Source: Methylobacillus glycogenes JCM 2850 (GTDB taxonomy: Bacteria; Pseudomonadota; Gammaproteobacteria; Burkholderiales; Methylophilaceae). From it: a DNA stretch of 64,000 nt. Shown one piece after another: positions 21,315 to 33,980 of this stretch; the stretch's first letter is position 1, and every line of letters starts with the position of its first letter. The stretch spans positions 310,001-374,000 of the forward strand of contig NZ_BAMT01000002.1 of assembly GCF_000617925.1 (NCBI RefSeq). The letters are read 5' to 3'. The position numbers and the translations under genes were made by a program. Under the pieces are notes generated by a model. That model worked only from the letters and a program-made list of their open reading frames with translations. It made no database searches and had not been told where the DNA came from.

Positions 21315-21635
21315 ATGTTAGAAACAGGAGCACAAGCCGGATGGGATGCCCCAGTTGTTTGCCGCGTTGAGGTGGATTTGTCGGGGTGGTTGCAACAGTT
21401 GACCGGGCGTTCAAATTGGGAAGTCTATGATGAGTCTGAGGATGAGACTTATATGAGCTTTGCCATGCGTCAGGGGCGTCAGAAGGCAGAGGTGACGCTG
21501 TATCACAATGGTTACGCCATGGTGGATGTTGATGGCGAGTCGCTGTTTGACGGGGCTTTAACCCCTGCCACCAGTGAATGTGCTCACCTGAGCTATTACC
21601 ATGCGGACAGCGGCGATTTGATTACGCTGAATTAA
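21315..21635 (+). CDS. Small acidic hypothetical protein
   Basis: No family recognised. 106 residues, acidic, no signal peptide or membrane segment, with a cluster of acidic residues in EVYDESEDETYMSF and a tryptophan in LSGWLQQLTGRSNWEVY. I chose ATG 21315 because AAAGGA lies at 21303-21308; the frame extends upstream to a GTG at 21261. It stands alone on the plus strand between the divergent pilD and the convergent ispB. Reading-frame bias looks like real coding sequence. Confidence 0.6.
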   Translation: MLETGAQAGWDAPVVCRVEVDLSGWLQQLTGRSNWEVYDESEDETYMSFAMRQGRQKAEVTLYHNGYAMVDVDGESLFDGALTPATSECAHLSYYHADSGDLITLN

Positions 21636-21666
21636 ATTAATCCAGGTCTAGCGCCATATATGGGCG

Positions 21667-22634
21667 CTAGAAGCTGCGGTTGACGGCAAACTCCGCCAAC
21701 TGCAGCAATGCCTGGTGGTAGTTTGAATCTGGTAAATGCGCTATTGCGTCACATCCTAGCTGCGATTCTTTTCGCGCCAGCTCACGTACATGTTCCAGCG
21801 CCCCTGTGCTGTTCACCGCAGCAATCACCGCAGGAAGCTCTTCCAAGCCACCACCTTCAATGGCATTTCTGATGACCTGATGCTGGGTAGCTGAGCCATG
21901 GCGCATGGCATATAGCAAGGGTAGGGTGGGTTTGCCTTCTGCAAGGTCATCGCCCAGGTTTTTGCCGATTTCGTCACTATTGCCGCTGAGGTCAAGCACA
22001 TCGTCAATTAATTGGAAAGCAGTGCCTAGCGCATGCCATATTCGGCCATGGCGGCTTCATCCTCAGGGCTGGCCTGGCAGATGATGGCACCCAGGCGCGT
22101 AGCAGCTTCAAACAATTTGGCGGTTTTGAAGTGGATGACTTTAAGATAGGCATCGTCAGTGATGTCTGCATCATTGACATTGAGCAATTGCAGCACTTCA
22201 CCTTCGGCGATGGTGTTGGTGGCATCTGATAGCACTTCCATCACGCGCATATTCTTGACGCCTACCATCATCTGGAAAGTGCGGGAATAAACAAAATCCC
22301 CAACCAGCACGCTGGCGGCATTGCCAAACAAAGTATTGGCGGTGGCCTTACCTCTGCGCATGGCGGATTCATCGACCACGTCATCATGCAGCAGGGTGGA
22401 GGTATGTATCAGTTCAATCACGGCTGCAAGCTGGTGATGGTGCGGGGCTATCTGCCCCAGGGTGCCAGCTGAAAGCAACACCAGGGCAGGCCTCAGGCGC
22501 TTGCCACCACTGTTGACGATATAATCGGCAACCTGGTTGATCAGGACAACATCAGAATGCAGGGATTGGCGGATGACAGCATCGACTTTCTGCATGTCTT
22601 CGGCGATACAGGATTGAATAAAAGCTAGGGACAC
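21667..22634 (-). CDS. ispB: Octaprenyl/polyprenyl diphosphate synthase, one frame break
   Basis: Builds the long isoprenoid side chain of ubiquinone. The first aspartate-rich motif, LLHDDVVDES, and the K-G-G motif SGGKRLRPALV are in the upstream frame; the second aspartate motif, FQLIDDVLDLSG, is in another frame. The break near 22029 is one missing base (coding GCGCTAGG for GCGCCTAGG, restoring YGMRLGTAFQLIDD). Restored length is about 322 residues, normal. It lies divergently upstream of rplU, a standard betaproteobacterial order (ispB / rplU-rpmA-obg). Confidence 0.93.
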
Positions 22635-22778
22635 GTGTGGCTGCCAAAAATAATTCTGCCGATTCTAACATAGGGCGCTACATCTATAGGATGTATAGCC
22701 CCGGCTGCTTGCAAGCGCGATATATTAGCCTGAATTGAGCTCAAGATTTAGCTATGGGTACAAGTCTGTGAATAGCAT

Positions 22779-22806
22779 TTGCTTTCCGGATTTATTTCCG
22801 TATAAT
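22779..22806 (+). promoter_or_regulatory. Sigma-70 type promoter for rplU-rpmA-obgE
   Basis: TTGCTT at 22779-22784 and a perfect TATAAT at 22801-22806 are 16 bases apart, 40 bases before the rplU ATG. Position fits a ribosomal protein operon promoter. Confidence 0.65.
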
Positions 22807-22845
22807 GCCCGATTCATTTGAATGCGTAGCAAACGAGGCATAACC

Positions 22846-23159
22846 ATGTATGCAGTGATCAAAACTGGTGGCAAACAATATCGCGTAGCCGCTGGAGACA
22901 AGCTTAAAGTAGAGAAGTTGGTTGGTGATGTCGGCAGTGAAATCACTATCGACAAGGTATTGTTGGTATCCGATGGTGAAAACACAACTATCGGTGCTCC
23001 ATTGGTTAAGGGTGCTAGCGTACAAGCTAAGGTTGTGGCTCACGGCCGCGCCGACAAGGTGCTGATCTTCAAGATGCGCCGTCGTAAGCACTACCGTAAG
23101 ACTCAAGCCATCGCCAGAGTTTTACTGAAATCCAGATCGAAAAGATCGCGGCTAAGTAA
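22846..23159 (+). CDS. rplU: Ribosomal protein L21, frame break near the 3' end
   Basis: Large-subunit protein bound to 23S rRNA. Starts [20 protein letters not shown] at ATG 22846. The frame as given would run past the normal end with an unrelated tail to 23181. Adding one G near 23107 (CAAGCC to CAAGGCC) restores the conserved ending [14 protein letters not shown] and a TAA at 23157-23159, giving 104 residues as expected. rpmA follows after 11 bases. A real mutation here is unlikely given how conserved the C-terminus is. Confidence 0.94.
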
Positions 23160-23170
23160 GGAGTATATAA

Positions 23171-24563
<1,393 letters not shown>

Positions 24564-24577
24564 GCAGGGCGGGCGTG

Positions 24578-25696
24578 ATGACATCCTTGCTGTTGAATGC
24601 GAAGTGTCTGGTGGTCAAGGTCGGTTCCAGCCTGGTGACCAATAATGGGGCAGGTCTGGATCAAGCTGCGATAGCCGCCTGGGCTGATCAAATTGCCCGC
24701 TTGGTCAAAAGTGGCAAACAAGTGGTGCTGGTCTCCAGTGGTGCAGTGGCCGAAGGCATGCAGCGCCTGGGCTGGAAAAAACGCCCGGTGGCAATCAATG
24801 AGCTGCAAGCTGCTGCCGCCGTAGGTCAGATGGGCTTGGTGCAGATGTATGAATCCTGCTTTGCTGGTTATGGCCTGCATACTGCGCAAATACTGCTGAC
24901 CCATGCTGATTTGGCAGACCGCAAACGCTACCTCAATGCGCGCACTACGCTGCGCACCTTGCTCGATCTGGGCGTGATTCCCATCATCAATGAAAACGAT
25001 ACCGTCGTTACCGATGAAATTCGCTTTGGTGATAACGACACCCTGGGGGCTTTGGTCGCTAACCTAATCGAAGCCGACGCCCTGGTGATACTTACCGATC
25101 AATCCGGGCTTTATTCTGCCGACCCACGCAAAAATCCTGATGCCGTGTTTATTCAGCAAGAGCAAGCAGGTAACCCTGAGCTGGAAAAAATGGCGGGCGG
25201 TGCAGGCACGCTGATAGGCAGTGGTGGCATGCTGACCAAGATTCTGGCAGCCAAGCGCGCAGCGCGCAGTGGCGCGCATACCATTATTGCCTCAGGTCGG
25301 GAGACCGATGTCTTGACGCGCTTGGCTCAGGGCGAGCTGATAGGTACGCATCTTAGCGCAGGCCAGGTCAAAACCCTGGCGCGCAAGCAATGGCTGGCCG
25401 ATCATCTGCGCCTTGCAGGCCGGGTGGTGCTGGATGATGGCGCTGCCCATGCCTTGCTGCAGGGCGGGCGTAGTTTATTGCCTATAGGTGTGGTTAAGGT
25501 TGAGGGTAATTTTGAGCGCGGCGAAGTTGTGGCCTGTGTCGATATTTCCGGCAAGGAAATCGCCCGTGGTCTGGTCAATTATAGTGCGCTAGAGACGGCA
25601 CGCATTTTGCGTAAGCCTAGCAGCGAAATAGAACACATACTTGGATATGTCGATGAGGCGGAGCTGATTCATCGAGATAACCTGATTCTGGTTTAA
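24578..25696 (+). CDS. proB: Glutamate 5-kinase
   Basis: First step of proline synthesis, phosphorylating glutamate; feedback-inhibited by proline in known cases. 372 residues: an N-terminal amino-acid kinase domain ([41 protein letters not shown]) and a C-terminal PUA domain (from about residue 275, with [19 protein letters not shown]). ATG 24578 is preceded by an adjacent in-frame GTG at 24575; either could be used. It starts 14 bases after obgE, the conserved obgE-proB order. Confidence 0.96.
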   Translation: MTSLLLNAKCLVVKVGSSLVTNNGAGLDQAAIAAWADQIARLVKSGKQVVLVSSGAVAEGMQRLGWKKRPVAINELQAAAAVGQMGLVQMYESCFAGYGLHTAQILLTHADLADRKRYLNARTTLRTLLDLGVIPIINENDTVVTDEIRFGDNDTLGALVANLIEADALVILTDQSGLYSADPRKNPDAVFIQQEQAGNPELEKMAGGAGTLIGSGGMLTKILAAKRAARSGAHTIIASGRETDVLTRLAQGELIGTHLSAGQVKTLARKQWLADHLRLAGRVVLDDGAAHALLQGGRSLLPIGVVKVEGNFERGEVVACVDISGKEIARGLVNYSALETARILRKPSSEIEHILGYVDEAELIHRDNLILV

Positions 25697-25705
25697 GGGG
25701 AAAAT

Positions 25706-26200
25706 ATGTCCACACCAAAAGTAGCCATTATCATGGGCTCGGATAGCGATTGGCCAGTAATGCGCCTGGCGGCACAAATGCTGGCGGATTTTGGCCTGGA
25801 ATATGAAGCACGCGTGGTTTCCGCGCACAGAACACCAGACCTGATGTTTGAGTTTGCCGAAACCGCAGCCGATCGCGGTATTCAAGTCATTATTGCTGGA
25901 GCAGGGGGCGCTGCCCACTTGCCCGGCATGGTCGCTGCGAAAACCACTTTGCCAGTGCTGGGTGTGCCTGTGCCATCGCGCCATCTGCAAGGTCAGGATT
26001 CGCTGCTATCCATTGTGCAAATGCCTAAAGGTATACCCGTTGCTACGTTTGCGATCGGTGAAGCTGGGGCTGCCAATGCAGGTTTATTTGCTATCGCCAT
26101 TCTGGCTACCACTGAGCCTGCTTTGGCACAAAAGCTGGCTGATTTCCGTGCCGCGCAAACGGGGCGCGTGCTGGAGATGAGCTTGCCAGACCAGCCCTAA
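25706..26200 (+). CDS. purE: N5-CAIR mutase
   Basis: Converts N5-carboxyaminoimidazole ribonucleotide to CAIR in purine synthesis. 164 residues with [27 protein letters not shown] and [17 protein letters not shown], all family hallmarks. AAGGGGA precedes the ATG. It is followed by purK after 138 bases that contain several short repeats of CTTAGCC but no clear gene. Confidence 0.96.
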   Translation: MSTPKVAIIMGSDSDWPVMRLAAQMLADFGLEYEARVVSAHRTPDLMFEFAETAADRGIQVIIAGAGGAAHLPGMVAAKTTLPVLGVPVPSRHLQGQDSLLSIVQMPKGIPVATFAIGEAGAANAGLFAIAILATTEPALAQKLADFRAAQTGRVLEMSLPDQP

Positions 26201-26338
26201 GCAACTAATCCTGGGCTGGCTTAGAAAATCAGCCTTAGCCAATTAGACTTAGCCAGCGTTGTAGCCTTAGCCTGCCAGTGACTGTGTTGTTACCAGTCCT
26301 GCATAGGCCGCGCTTAATATTGAATTGAAGGAGTAAGT

Positions 26339-27489
26339 GTGAGTAGTGTGAATTCAAGCCAAGCTATTTTGCCTCCAGCCACGCTGGGTATGCTGGGTGG
26401 CGGCCAACTGGGCCGCTTCTTCGTCATTGCCGCCCATGAAATGGGCTACAAGGTAGTGGTGCTGGACCCGGACAAAAACAGCCCGGCGGGCAAAATTGCC
26501 GATCTGCATATCTGCGCAGCGTTTGATGACCAAGAAGCTTTGACCAAGCTGGCGCAAGCGTGTGCTGCGATTACTACTGAATTTGAAAACGTGCCAGCGG
26601 CTACGCTGGAGTTCCTTGCGCAGCATCGCACGGTGCGGCCCGCAGCAGCGGCTGTAGCCATTGCGCAGAATCGTGTGGCCGAGAAAAACTTTATACGCGA
26701 TGCAGGCTTGCCTGTAGCGCCTTATGCGGTAATCAATAGCGCGGATGACATACCTGATGAATCCAGCAGTCTCTACCCTGCCATTCTGAAAGTGGCACGC
26801 TTTGGCTACGATGGCAAGGGCCAGGCCAGGGTTGCTACCCCGGCGCAGGCGCGTGAAGCTTTTGCCACTTTCAAGGCGGAGACTTGCGTACTCGAGCGCA
26901 TGCTCAAGCTGGATTATGAAGTGTCACTGGTGCTGGCGCGTGATGCGGCGGGTAATGTGGCAGCTTTCCCGCTGGCGGAAAATCAGCATCTCAACGGTAT
27001 CCTGGATGTCAGCATAGTACCTGCGCGCGCTGATGCCGCCATACGCCAACAGGCCGAGCAAGTGGCTACCGAGATTGCCATCAAGCTGAATTATGTGGGT
27101 GTGATAGGTGTGGAGTTCTTCGTGAGCGAAGGCCGTCTGCTGGTGAATGAAATGGCGCCACGTCCGCATAACTCGGGTCATTACACTTTGGATGCCTGCG
27201 TGACCGATCAATTTGAGCAGCAGGTGCGGGTGCTCGCAGGCTTGCCCTTGGGTGATGCTAGGCTGCACAGTCCGGCAGTGATGGTAAACCTGCTGGGTGA
27301 TATCTGGGGCGCTGGTGAGCCAGCCTGGAACAAGGCCTATGCTGAGTCAGGGCTGAAAATGCATCTCTACGGTAAGCATGAGGCGCGACCAGGCCGCAAG
27401 ATGGGTCACTACACCGTGGTTGGCGAGTCCGCAGAGGCAGTATTGGCGACTGCGCTGCAGGTGCGGGCTGATCTAGCGTCGGTAAGTAG
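26339..27489 (+). CDS. purK: N5-CAIR synthetase, likely frame break at 3' end
   Basis: ATP-grasp enzyme making N5-CAIR from AIR and bicarbonate; works with PurE. Starts at GTG 26339 with AAGGAG upstream. Motifs: [12 protein letters not shown], the [10 protein letters not shown] loop, [14 protein letters not shown]. In the given frame it continues to 27565 with a hydrophobic tail reading through a 16-bp tandem repeat. Adding one G near 27476 (CTAGCG to CTAGGCG) instead gives the ending ADLGVGK and a TAG at 27487-27489, a 383-residue product. I favour that; the longer reading cannot be excluded. Confidence 0.9.
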
Positions 27490-27529
27490 AAAAGTCTGGG
27501 CAAGGGCGGTGTACACACTGGCCCTTTTC

Positions 27530-27577
27530 TTGATTGGGGTTGGCCCTGATTGGGACTGGTTCTGATTGGGACTGGCT
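27530..27577. repeat. Three 16-bp tandem repeats after purK
   Basis: Units of about CTGATTGGGACTGGTT at 27530-27545, 27546-27561 and 27562-27577; units two and three differ only in the last two bases, unit one in four. They lie between purK and the shared purK/rpsT terminator. Confidence 0.85.
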
Positions 27578-27628
27578 CAGTGGATATGAATTCGCCGCAT
27601 ATATTGATGCGCGATTATTTAGCGCAAT

Positions 27629-27656
27629 AAAAAAGCCGGGATAACCCGGCTTTTTT
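27629..27656. terminator. Bidirectional terminator between purK and rpsT
   Basis: Perfect 12-bp stem AAAAAAGCCGGG / CCCGGCTTTTTT with loop ATAA. A and T runs on both flanks let it serve the convergent purK (+) and rpsT (-). Confidence 0.93.
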
Positions 27657-27677
27657 ACACAAGTAACGCAGTACTGA

Positions 27678-27940
27678 TTAGGCCAGAGCTTGATCGAAGC
27701 GCTAAGACGGCTCTTATGGCGAGCTGCCTTGTTCTTGTGGATAATTTGCTTGTCTGCAATGCGATCGATCACGCTCACGTTTTCGTTGAACACGATTTGT
27801 GCTGCAGCTTTGTCGCCGGCTTCAACCGCTTTGATGATCTTCTTGATCGCGGTACGCAGAGCCGAGCGCAAACTTGCATTGTGGGCGCGTTGCTTGACTG
27901 CCTGACGTGCACGCTTTCTCGCCTGTGCGCTATTAGCCAT
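27678..27940 (-). CDS. rpsT: Ribosomal protein S20, frame break near 3' end
   Basis: Small-subunit protein binding 16S rRNA. Starts [20 protein letters not shown]. The given frame runs on to 27473 with an unrelated tail. Adding one G near 27689 (coding CAAGCTC to CAAGGCTC) restores the usual ending SASIKALA and a TAA at 27678-27680, giving 87 residues, the normal length. The terminator lies just downstream of this restored stop, which supports the correction. Confidence 0.94.
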
Positions 27941-27980
27941 GGATATTCCCTAAATAAGTTAACAAAATACGAAGCCAAGC

Positions 27981-28009
27981 ATATTAACTAATATTTGGAA
28001 TGAATGCAA
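27981..28009 (-). promoter_or_regulatory. Sigma-70 type promoter for rpsT
   Basis: Reading the minus strand, TTGCAT (28009-28004) and TAATAT (27986-27981) are 17 bases apart, 41 bases before the rpsT ATG. Confidence 0.65.
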
Positions 28010-28110
28010 GAATCAAGTCAATTTGTTCCGTAAGCTCTTGCACGGACATGTTAAAATCGCCGCTGGCAATGTCCCTGTAAAGACCTCAATTATCTCATGA
28101 TGCGTGTGCA

Positions 28111-29649
28111 ATGAATCTGTTGAAAGCGTTGGCTGCTGTCGGGAGCATGACTTTTGTTTCCCGCATTCTGGGGTTTGTCAGGGATACGTTGATTGCCCGT
28201 GTGTTTGGCGCTGGTGTTTACACCGACGCTTTCTTTGTTGCCTTCAAAATCCCCAATCTCTTGCGCCGCCTGTTTGCTGAAGGCGCATTCTCTCAGGCTT
28301 TTGTGCCTGTGCTGGCTGAATACAAAAATAGACGGGGGCATGAAGCCACCCAGGATTTAGTAAGCAAGGTTGCCACCTTGCTCGGACTGGTGCTCATGTT
28401 GGTCACCGCGCTAGGTATGCTGGCCGCCCCGCTGATTGCCTATATCAGCGCGCCAGGCTGGGCCCATAGCGAGCCAGAGTCATTGGCCTTGACCATAGAC
28501 ATGCTGCGCGTGATTTTCCCTTATATCCTGCTGATTTCCCTGGTTTCGCTGGCAGGCGGTGTGCTCAACACCTATAGCCGCTTCTCTGTGCCAGCCTTCA
28601 CCCCGGTGTGGCTCAATCTGGCGTTTATCATCGCCGCCTTGTTCTTCGCGCCTTATTTTGATCCCCCCATCATGGTGCTGGCCTGGGCGGTATTTGCTGG
28701 CGGGCTGCTGCAATTGGGGTTTCAACTGCCTTTCCTCTGCAAGATAGGCATGTTGCCACGTCTGCGTCTGGATCTGCATGATGAAGGTGTCTGGCGCATT
28801 CTGCGTTTGATGGGGCCTGCGGTATTCGGTGTGTCGATCGCCCAGCTGTCTTTGCTCATCAACACTATTTTTGCCTCTTTCCTTGAGAGTGGCAGCGTGT
28901 CCTGGCTATATTACGCCGACAGGTTGATGGAATTCCCCACTGGGCTGTTGGGTGTGGCGCTGGGCACCATACTCTTGCCCAGCCTCTCCAAGAGCGTGGC
29001 AGATAAAGCCGAGCATGAGTATTCCTCCCTCTTGGATTGGGGCTTGCGTCTGACATTGATGTTGGCCTTGCCAGCGGCCGTGGCTTTGGCGGTATTGTCT
29101 GTGCCCCTGGTGACTTCGCTATTCCATTACGGCGCCTTTGCCGAGCATGATGTCTGGATGACACGTCAAGCCTTGATGGCGTATAGCCTGGGTTTGCTGG
29201 GCCTGATTCTGGTTAAAGTGCTGGCCCCGGCTTTTTATGCGCGGCAAAACGTCAAGACTCCGGTCAAGATTGCGCTGTTCACCTTGTTGGCAACCCAGCT
29301 CATGAATCTGCTATTCGTTGGTTGGCTGCATCACGCCGGGTTGGCGCTGGCGATAGGCTTAGGCGCTTGCATCAATGCCAGCCTGCTGTATTACTACCTG
29401 CGCCGTGCAGGCACTTACCAACCTTTGCCGGGCTGGGCGGCTTTCCTGCTGCGCGTGCTGTTGGCACTGATATTGATGGGCCTGGCCCTTTGGTTTGCCG
29501 CAGGCACTAGCGCCAGCTGGTTGCATGCTGATCTCTGGCATAAATTGTTGAAGCTGTCCGGTTTGGTGGCGTTGGGCGTGCTGGTCTATTTTGGTAGTCT
29601 GTGGGTATTGGGTTTGCGTATCCACGATTTCATCAAACGTGCTGCTTAA
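28111..29649 (+). CDS. murJ: Lipid II flippase MurJ
   Basis: Moves lipid II across the inner membrane for peptidoglycan synthesis. 512 residues with about 14 hydrophobic segments. The N-terminus has [19 protein letters not shown] and [20 protein letters not shown], the strongest MurJ/MviN signature; conserved arginines for substrate binding are present there. It is divergent from rpsT and followed by ribF, a common order in this class. Confidence 0.96.
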   Translation: MNLLKALAAVGSMTFVSRILGFVRDTLIARVFGAGVYTDAFFVAFKIPNLLRRLFAEGAFSQAFVPVLAEYKNRRGHEATQDLVSKVATLLGLVLMLVTALGMLAAPLIAYISAPGWAHSEPESLALTIDMLRVIFPYILLISLVSLAGGVLNTYSRFSVPAFTPVWLNLAFIIAALFFAPYFDPPIMVLAWAVFAGGLLQLGFQLPFLCKIGMLPRLRLDLHDEGVWRILRLMGPAVFGVSIAQLSLLINTIFASFLESGSVSWLYYADRLMEFPTGLLGVALGTILLPSLSKSVADKAEHEYSSLLDWGLRLTLMLALPAAVALAVLSVPLVTSLFHYGAFAEHDVWMTRQALMAYSLGLLGLILVKVLAPAFYARQNVKTPVKIALFTLLATQLMNLLFVGWLHHAGLALAIGLGACINASLLYYYLRRAGTYQPLPGWAAFLLRVLLALILMGLALWFAAGTSASWLHADLWHKLLKLSGLVALGVLVYFGSLWVLGLRIHDFIKRAA

Positions 29650-29666
29650 AGGCTGAAACCACGACC

Positions 29667-30598
29667 ATGCAGATATTCAGACATTTTCATCAGGCAGCCA
29701 ATTTTCCGCTGGCAGTGGCCATAGGCAATTTCGATGGCGTGCACCTGGGGCATCAAGCCTGTTGCAACGCCTGATAGAAGTGGCCGCTGCGCAAGGCCTG
29801 AAATCCGCCGTGATGACGTTTGAGCCGCACCCGCGCGAATTTTTCACCCCTGAGCGTGCGCCTACACGCTTGACCTCGCTGCGCGAAAAGCTGGAGTTGT
29901 TTGCCGAAGCCGGGGTGGACTATGTCTATGTCTGCCATTTCAACCGCCGCTTTGCCGCTATGACAGTGCAGGATTTTATGCAAAATATTCTGCGCAATGC
30001 CATGGACGCGCGCGCGATATTAGTCGGCGATGATTTCCGTTTTGGCGCAGGCCGCCAGGGCAGCAAGGAAGATTTTGTCAACGCGGGTTTTAGCCTGCAG
30101 AGCCAGCCTCAGGTAGATCTGGATGGCCAGCGTGTATCCAGTACTGTAGTGCGCGAGGCTTTGGCACAGGGTAGGCTGGATGAGGCCGCACGACTGCTGG
30201 GCAGGCCCTATAGCATCAGTGGCAAGGTGGTGCATGGTGATAAGCTGGCGCGTGAGCTGGGTTACCCCACCGCCAATATCCATATGTTGCATGAGCGCCC
30301 ACCGCTGATGGGCATCTATGCGGTAAAATTGGCAGGCTTGGGCGAGGGGGCAGCAAGCGACTTGCCCGGCGTTGCCAGCCTGGGCGTGCGCCCCACCGTC
30401 AAGCAGAATGGCAGACCCACACTGGAAGTGCATGTGTTCGACTTCAACGGCAATCTCTATGGGCGGCATGTGCGCGTGAAATTCCTGCACAAGATACGCG
30501 ACGAGATGAAGTTCGATAGTCTGGAAACCCTCAAGTACTGGATTGCCAAGGATGCAGAGCAGGCCAGGGCATACTTCCAGTTATCCCCGCAGAATTAA
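29667..30598 (+). CDS. ribF: Riboflavin kinase / FAD synthetase, one frame break
   Basis: Makes FMN and then FAD from riboflavin. ATG 29667 begins MQIFRHFHQAANFPLAVAIG, followed by the adenylyltransferase motif NFDGVHLGHQ. The frame then switches near 29758: one base is missing (CAAGCCTG for CAAGCCCTG), after which LLQRLIEVAAAQ and TFEPHPREFF continue. The C-terminal riboflavin kinase domain shows GYPTANIHM and SLGVRPTV. Restored length about 310 residues. Sits between murJ and ileS, the usual order. Confidence 0.94.
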
Positions 30599-30660
30599 GC
30601 ACTGCAAGAGTTGAATGCTAGATTTAAATACTTTTTGAACATTGTTTTGAAACGATACTG

Positions 30661-33464
30661 ATGAGCGAAAACACCAAGTACAAATTGAATTTGCCTGAAA
30701 CCAGCTTCCCTATGCGTGGCGATCTGGCCAAGCGCGAGCCCGCCTGGCTAAAGCGCTGGCAAGAACAGCAGGTTTATCAGCGCATACGCAACGCACGCAA
30801 GGGTGCGAAGAAATTCATTTTGCACGATGGCCCTCCCTACGCTAACGGTGCTATCCACCTGGGCCACGCGGTGAATAAAATCCTCAAGGACATCATCGTC
30901 AAATCCAAAACCCTGTCGGGTTTTGATGCGCCTTATGTGCCAGGCTGGGATTGCCATGGCCTGCCTATAGAGCTGGCGGTGGAAAAACAGCATGGCAAGG
31001 ATATCCCCGCCGCCAAGTTCCGCGAGCTGTGCCGTGCCTATGCCGCTGAGCAAGTGGCCAAGCAAAAGCAGGATTTCATACGCCTAGGTGTACTGGGTGA
31101 TTGGGATAATCCCTATCTGACCATGGATTTCACCACCGAGGCCGACATCATGCGTGCCCTGGGGGATATCTATAGTAACGGTTACCTCTATCAAGCTCCA
31201 AGCCCGTGCACTGGTGCGTGGACTGTGGCTCTGCCCTGGCCGAGGCTGAAGTTGAGTATGAAGATGTCAACTCGCCTGCGATTGATGTAGGTTTCAAGTT
31301 TGCTGACAGTGCCGCGCTGCAAGCTGCTTTCAATGTCACGCTGGCTGCTGACGCTTATGCCGTGATCTGGACCACCACACCCTGGACGTTGCCCGCCAAC
31401 CAGGCCGTCAGTGTGCATCCAGAGCTTGAATATGACTTGATCCAGACCTCACGTGGGGTGCTGGTGCTGGCGCATGCCCTGGCTGAAGCCACACTGGCGC
31501 GCTATGGCGAAACCGATACCCAGCTGCTGGGCTCTGCCACAGGGGCTCAACTCAAGGGTCTGCTGTTGCAGCATCCTTTCGATCAAAGACAAGTTCCCAT
31601 CATCACCGGTGAGCATGTCACCACCGATGCCGGTACTGGCTTGGTACACACCGCTGCCGCGCACGGTAACGATGACTGGTTGGCCATGCGCGCCAATTAT
31701 CCAGACGAAAAGCCACGCATACTGCTGGGCGGCGATGGCCGCTTCTTCACTAGCGAGCTGGTGGAGCTGGCAGCGATACGCGGTCTTAACCGCCAAGAAG
31801 CCAACAAGGTCATACTCACCGTGCTGCAAGAGCAGGGCGTGCTGATGGCCAGCGCGCGTCTCAACCATAGCTTCCCGCATTGCTGGCGTCACAAGACACC
31901 GCTGATGCAGCTAGCGACACACCAATGGTTTATCGGCATGAACCAGGCTGGAGAACAAGGCAAGACCTTGCGCGAGTTGTCGAATAAAGCCGTGGACGAC
32001 ACCGCCTTCTTCCCCGCCTGGGGCAGAGCACGTCTGGAAGCCATGATCAAGAATCGCCCGGACTGGTGCGTATCACGCCAGCGTAACTGGGGCGTGCCCA
32101 TGCCTTTCTTTGTGCATAAAGAAACGGGTGAGCCGCATCCAGACACCTTGAAGCTGCTGGAAATTGTGGCGCTGCAAGTGGAACAGCAAGGCATAGAAGC
32201 CTGGTTCTCACTTGATGGCGATGCTTTCCTTGCCCAGCACGCGCCAAGCAATGCCGCGCAATACCGCAAGATCAGCGACACTTTGGATGTGTGGTTTGAT
32301 TCCGGTGCAACCCATGCTGCCGTACTCAAACGCAGGCCAGACCTGCAAAGCCCGGCTGATCTCTATCTAGAGGGTTCAGATCAGCACCGAGGCTGGTTCC
32401 AGTCTTCACTGCTGACGGGTTGTGCGATTGATGGTCATGCGCCTTACCACGCCTTGCTCACCCATGGTTTCACCGTGGATGAGAAGGGCTACAAAATGTC
32501 CAAATCACGTGGCAACGGCATAGAGCCGCAGGATATCTGCAACCGCCTGGGAGCTGACATGCTGCGTTTGTGGATAGCCTCCACCGACTATTCCGGTGAA
32601 ATGTCGCTGTCTGAAGAAATTCTCAAGCGCGTGACCGATAGCTATAGACGTATCCGTAACACCTTGCGCTTCCTGCTGGCCAACCTGGCTGATTTTGATG
32701 CGAGCAAGGATTTGTTGCCTGTGCATGAATGGCTGGAGCTGGATCGCTATGGCCTGGCGCTGACCAGCCAGTTGCAAACCCAGGTTGTTGCCGATTTTGA
32801 CCGCTATGAATTCCACCTGGCGGTACAAAAGCTGGTGGGCTTTTGCTCTGAAGAACTGGGTGGCTTCTACCTCGATATCCTCAAAGACAGGCTCTACACC
32901 TCGGGCACCGAGTCACACGCAAGACGTTCTGCGCAAAGCGCGCTCTACCACATCACCCATGCGCTCATGCGTTTGATGACGCCTATCCTCAGCTTTACCG
33001 CCGATGAAATCTGGCAGACCCTGGGCCTGGACGCCAACAGCACCGTGTTTGAAGAAACCTGGTATACCCTGCCTGAGCATGGCTTGGATGATGCCACGCT
33101 GCAAGCCTGGAAGACTGTGATTGAGGTACGCAATATCTCCAACAAGGCCATAGAGAATGAGCGTGCCCAGGGCCATATAGGCGCCTCCCTGCAATCCGAG
33201 CTGGATATCTACGCCCATGGCGCAGAGCTGGCAGCGCTGACGCGCTTGCAGGACGACTTGCGCTTTGTGCTAATGAGCTCACGCGCAACCGTGCATGAGC
33301 GCGAAGGTGAGTTGGATGTGGTGGTTAACGCCAGTACCCATGTCAAATGCGCACGCTGCTGGCATTACCGTGCCGATGTAGGCAGCCATGCCGAGCATGG
33401 CGATATCTGCGCGCGTTGCGTTTCCAATCTGTTTGGCAAGGGTGAGTCCAGGCATTATGCGTAA
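30661..33464 (+). CDS. ileS: Isoleucyl-tRNA synthetase, one frame break
   Basis: Charges tRNA-Ile; class I synthetase with an editing domain. The HIGH-type motif is in [16 protein letters not shown] (near residue 57), KMSKS in [10 protein letters not shown], and a C-terminal zinc site in [10 protein letters not shown] and [10 protein letters not shown]. The frame switches near 31195: CAAGCTCC should be CAAGGCTCC, restoring [19 protein letters not shown]. Restored length about 934 residues, normal. This is a single-copy essential gene in most bacteria, so a true disruption is improbable. The lspA start overlaps its stop. Confidence 0.95.
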
Positions 33465-33930
33465 GCCTTGGACCATGCGGGCGTGGCTGGTACTCAGCGC
33501 CGTGGTGATTGCCCTCGACCTCTATAGCAAGCATCTGGTGGTGCAGGCTTTTGAGTATGGAGAGCATTTAAGCCTGACATCCTTCTTTGATCTGGTGCGC
33601 TACCACAATGAAGGTGCAGCCTTCAGCTTCCTCGCAGGGGCAGGCGGCTGGCAGCGTATCTTCTTCAGCGTGATTGCGCTGGGGGCGTCTATTGTCATCA
33701 TCCGCCTACTGCGCAAGCATCCCGGACAAACCCAGTTCTGCCTGGGCTTGTCCCTGGTGCTAGGTGGTGCGCTGGGTAATCTTTATGACCGCTTGACGCT
33801 GGGTTATGTGGTGGATTTTTTGTTTTTCCACTATCAGGAATACTACTGGCCAGCGTTTAACGTCGCCGACTCGGCGATTTGTGTAGGCGTGGTATTGCTG
33901 GTGTGGGATAGCTTCAAGCGCAAGGCTTGA
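33457..33930 (+). CDS. lspA: Lipoprotein signal peptidase
   Basis: Inner-membrane aspartyl protease (signal peptidase II) that cleaves prolipoproteins. 157 residues and four membrane segments. Catalytic aspartates are in GNLYDRLTLG and FNVADSAI. I chose ATG 33457, which overlaps the ileS stop by eight bases and has GGTGAG upstream. The ileS-lspA order is widely conserved. Predicted lipoproteins in the window (52783, 62405) would be its substrates. Confidence 0.96.
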   Translation: MRKPWTMRAWLVLSAVVIALDLYSKHLVVQAFEYGEHLSLTSFFDLVRYHNEGAAFSFLAGAGGWQRIFFSVIALGASIVIIRLLRKHPGQTQFCLGLSLVLGGALGNLYDRLTLGYVVDFLFFHYQEYYWPAFNVADSAICVGVVLLVWDSFKRKA

Positions 33931-33950
33931 GGTTGATAGACGTGATTCGC

Positions 33951-33980
33951 AAGGGGGAGCTAGCGCTCCCCTTTATTTTT
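33951..33980. terminator. Terminator between lspA and the DUF808 gene
   Basis: GGGGAGC and GCTCCCC pair around TAGC, followed by TTTATTTTTT. It overlaps the 3' end of the convergent DUF808 gene. Confidence 0.8.
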
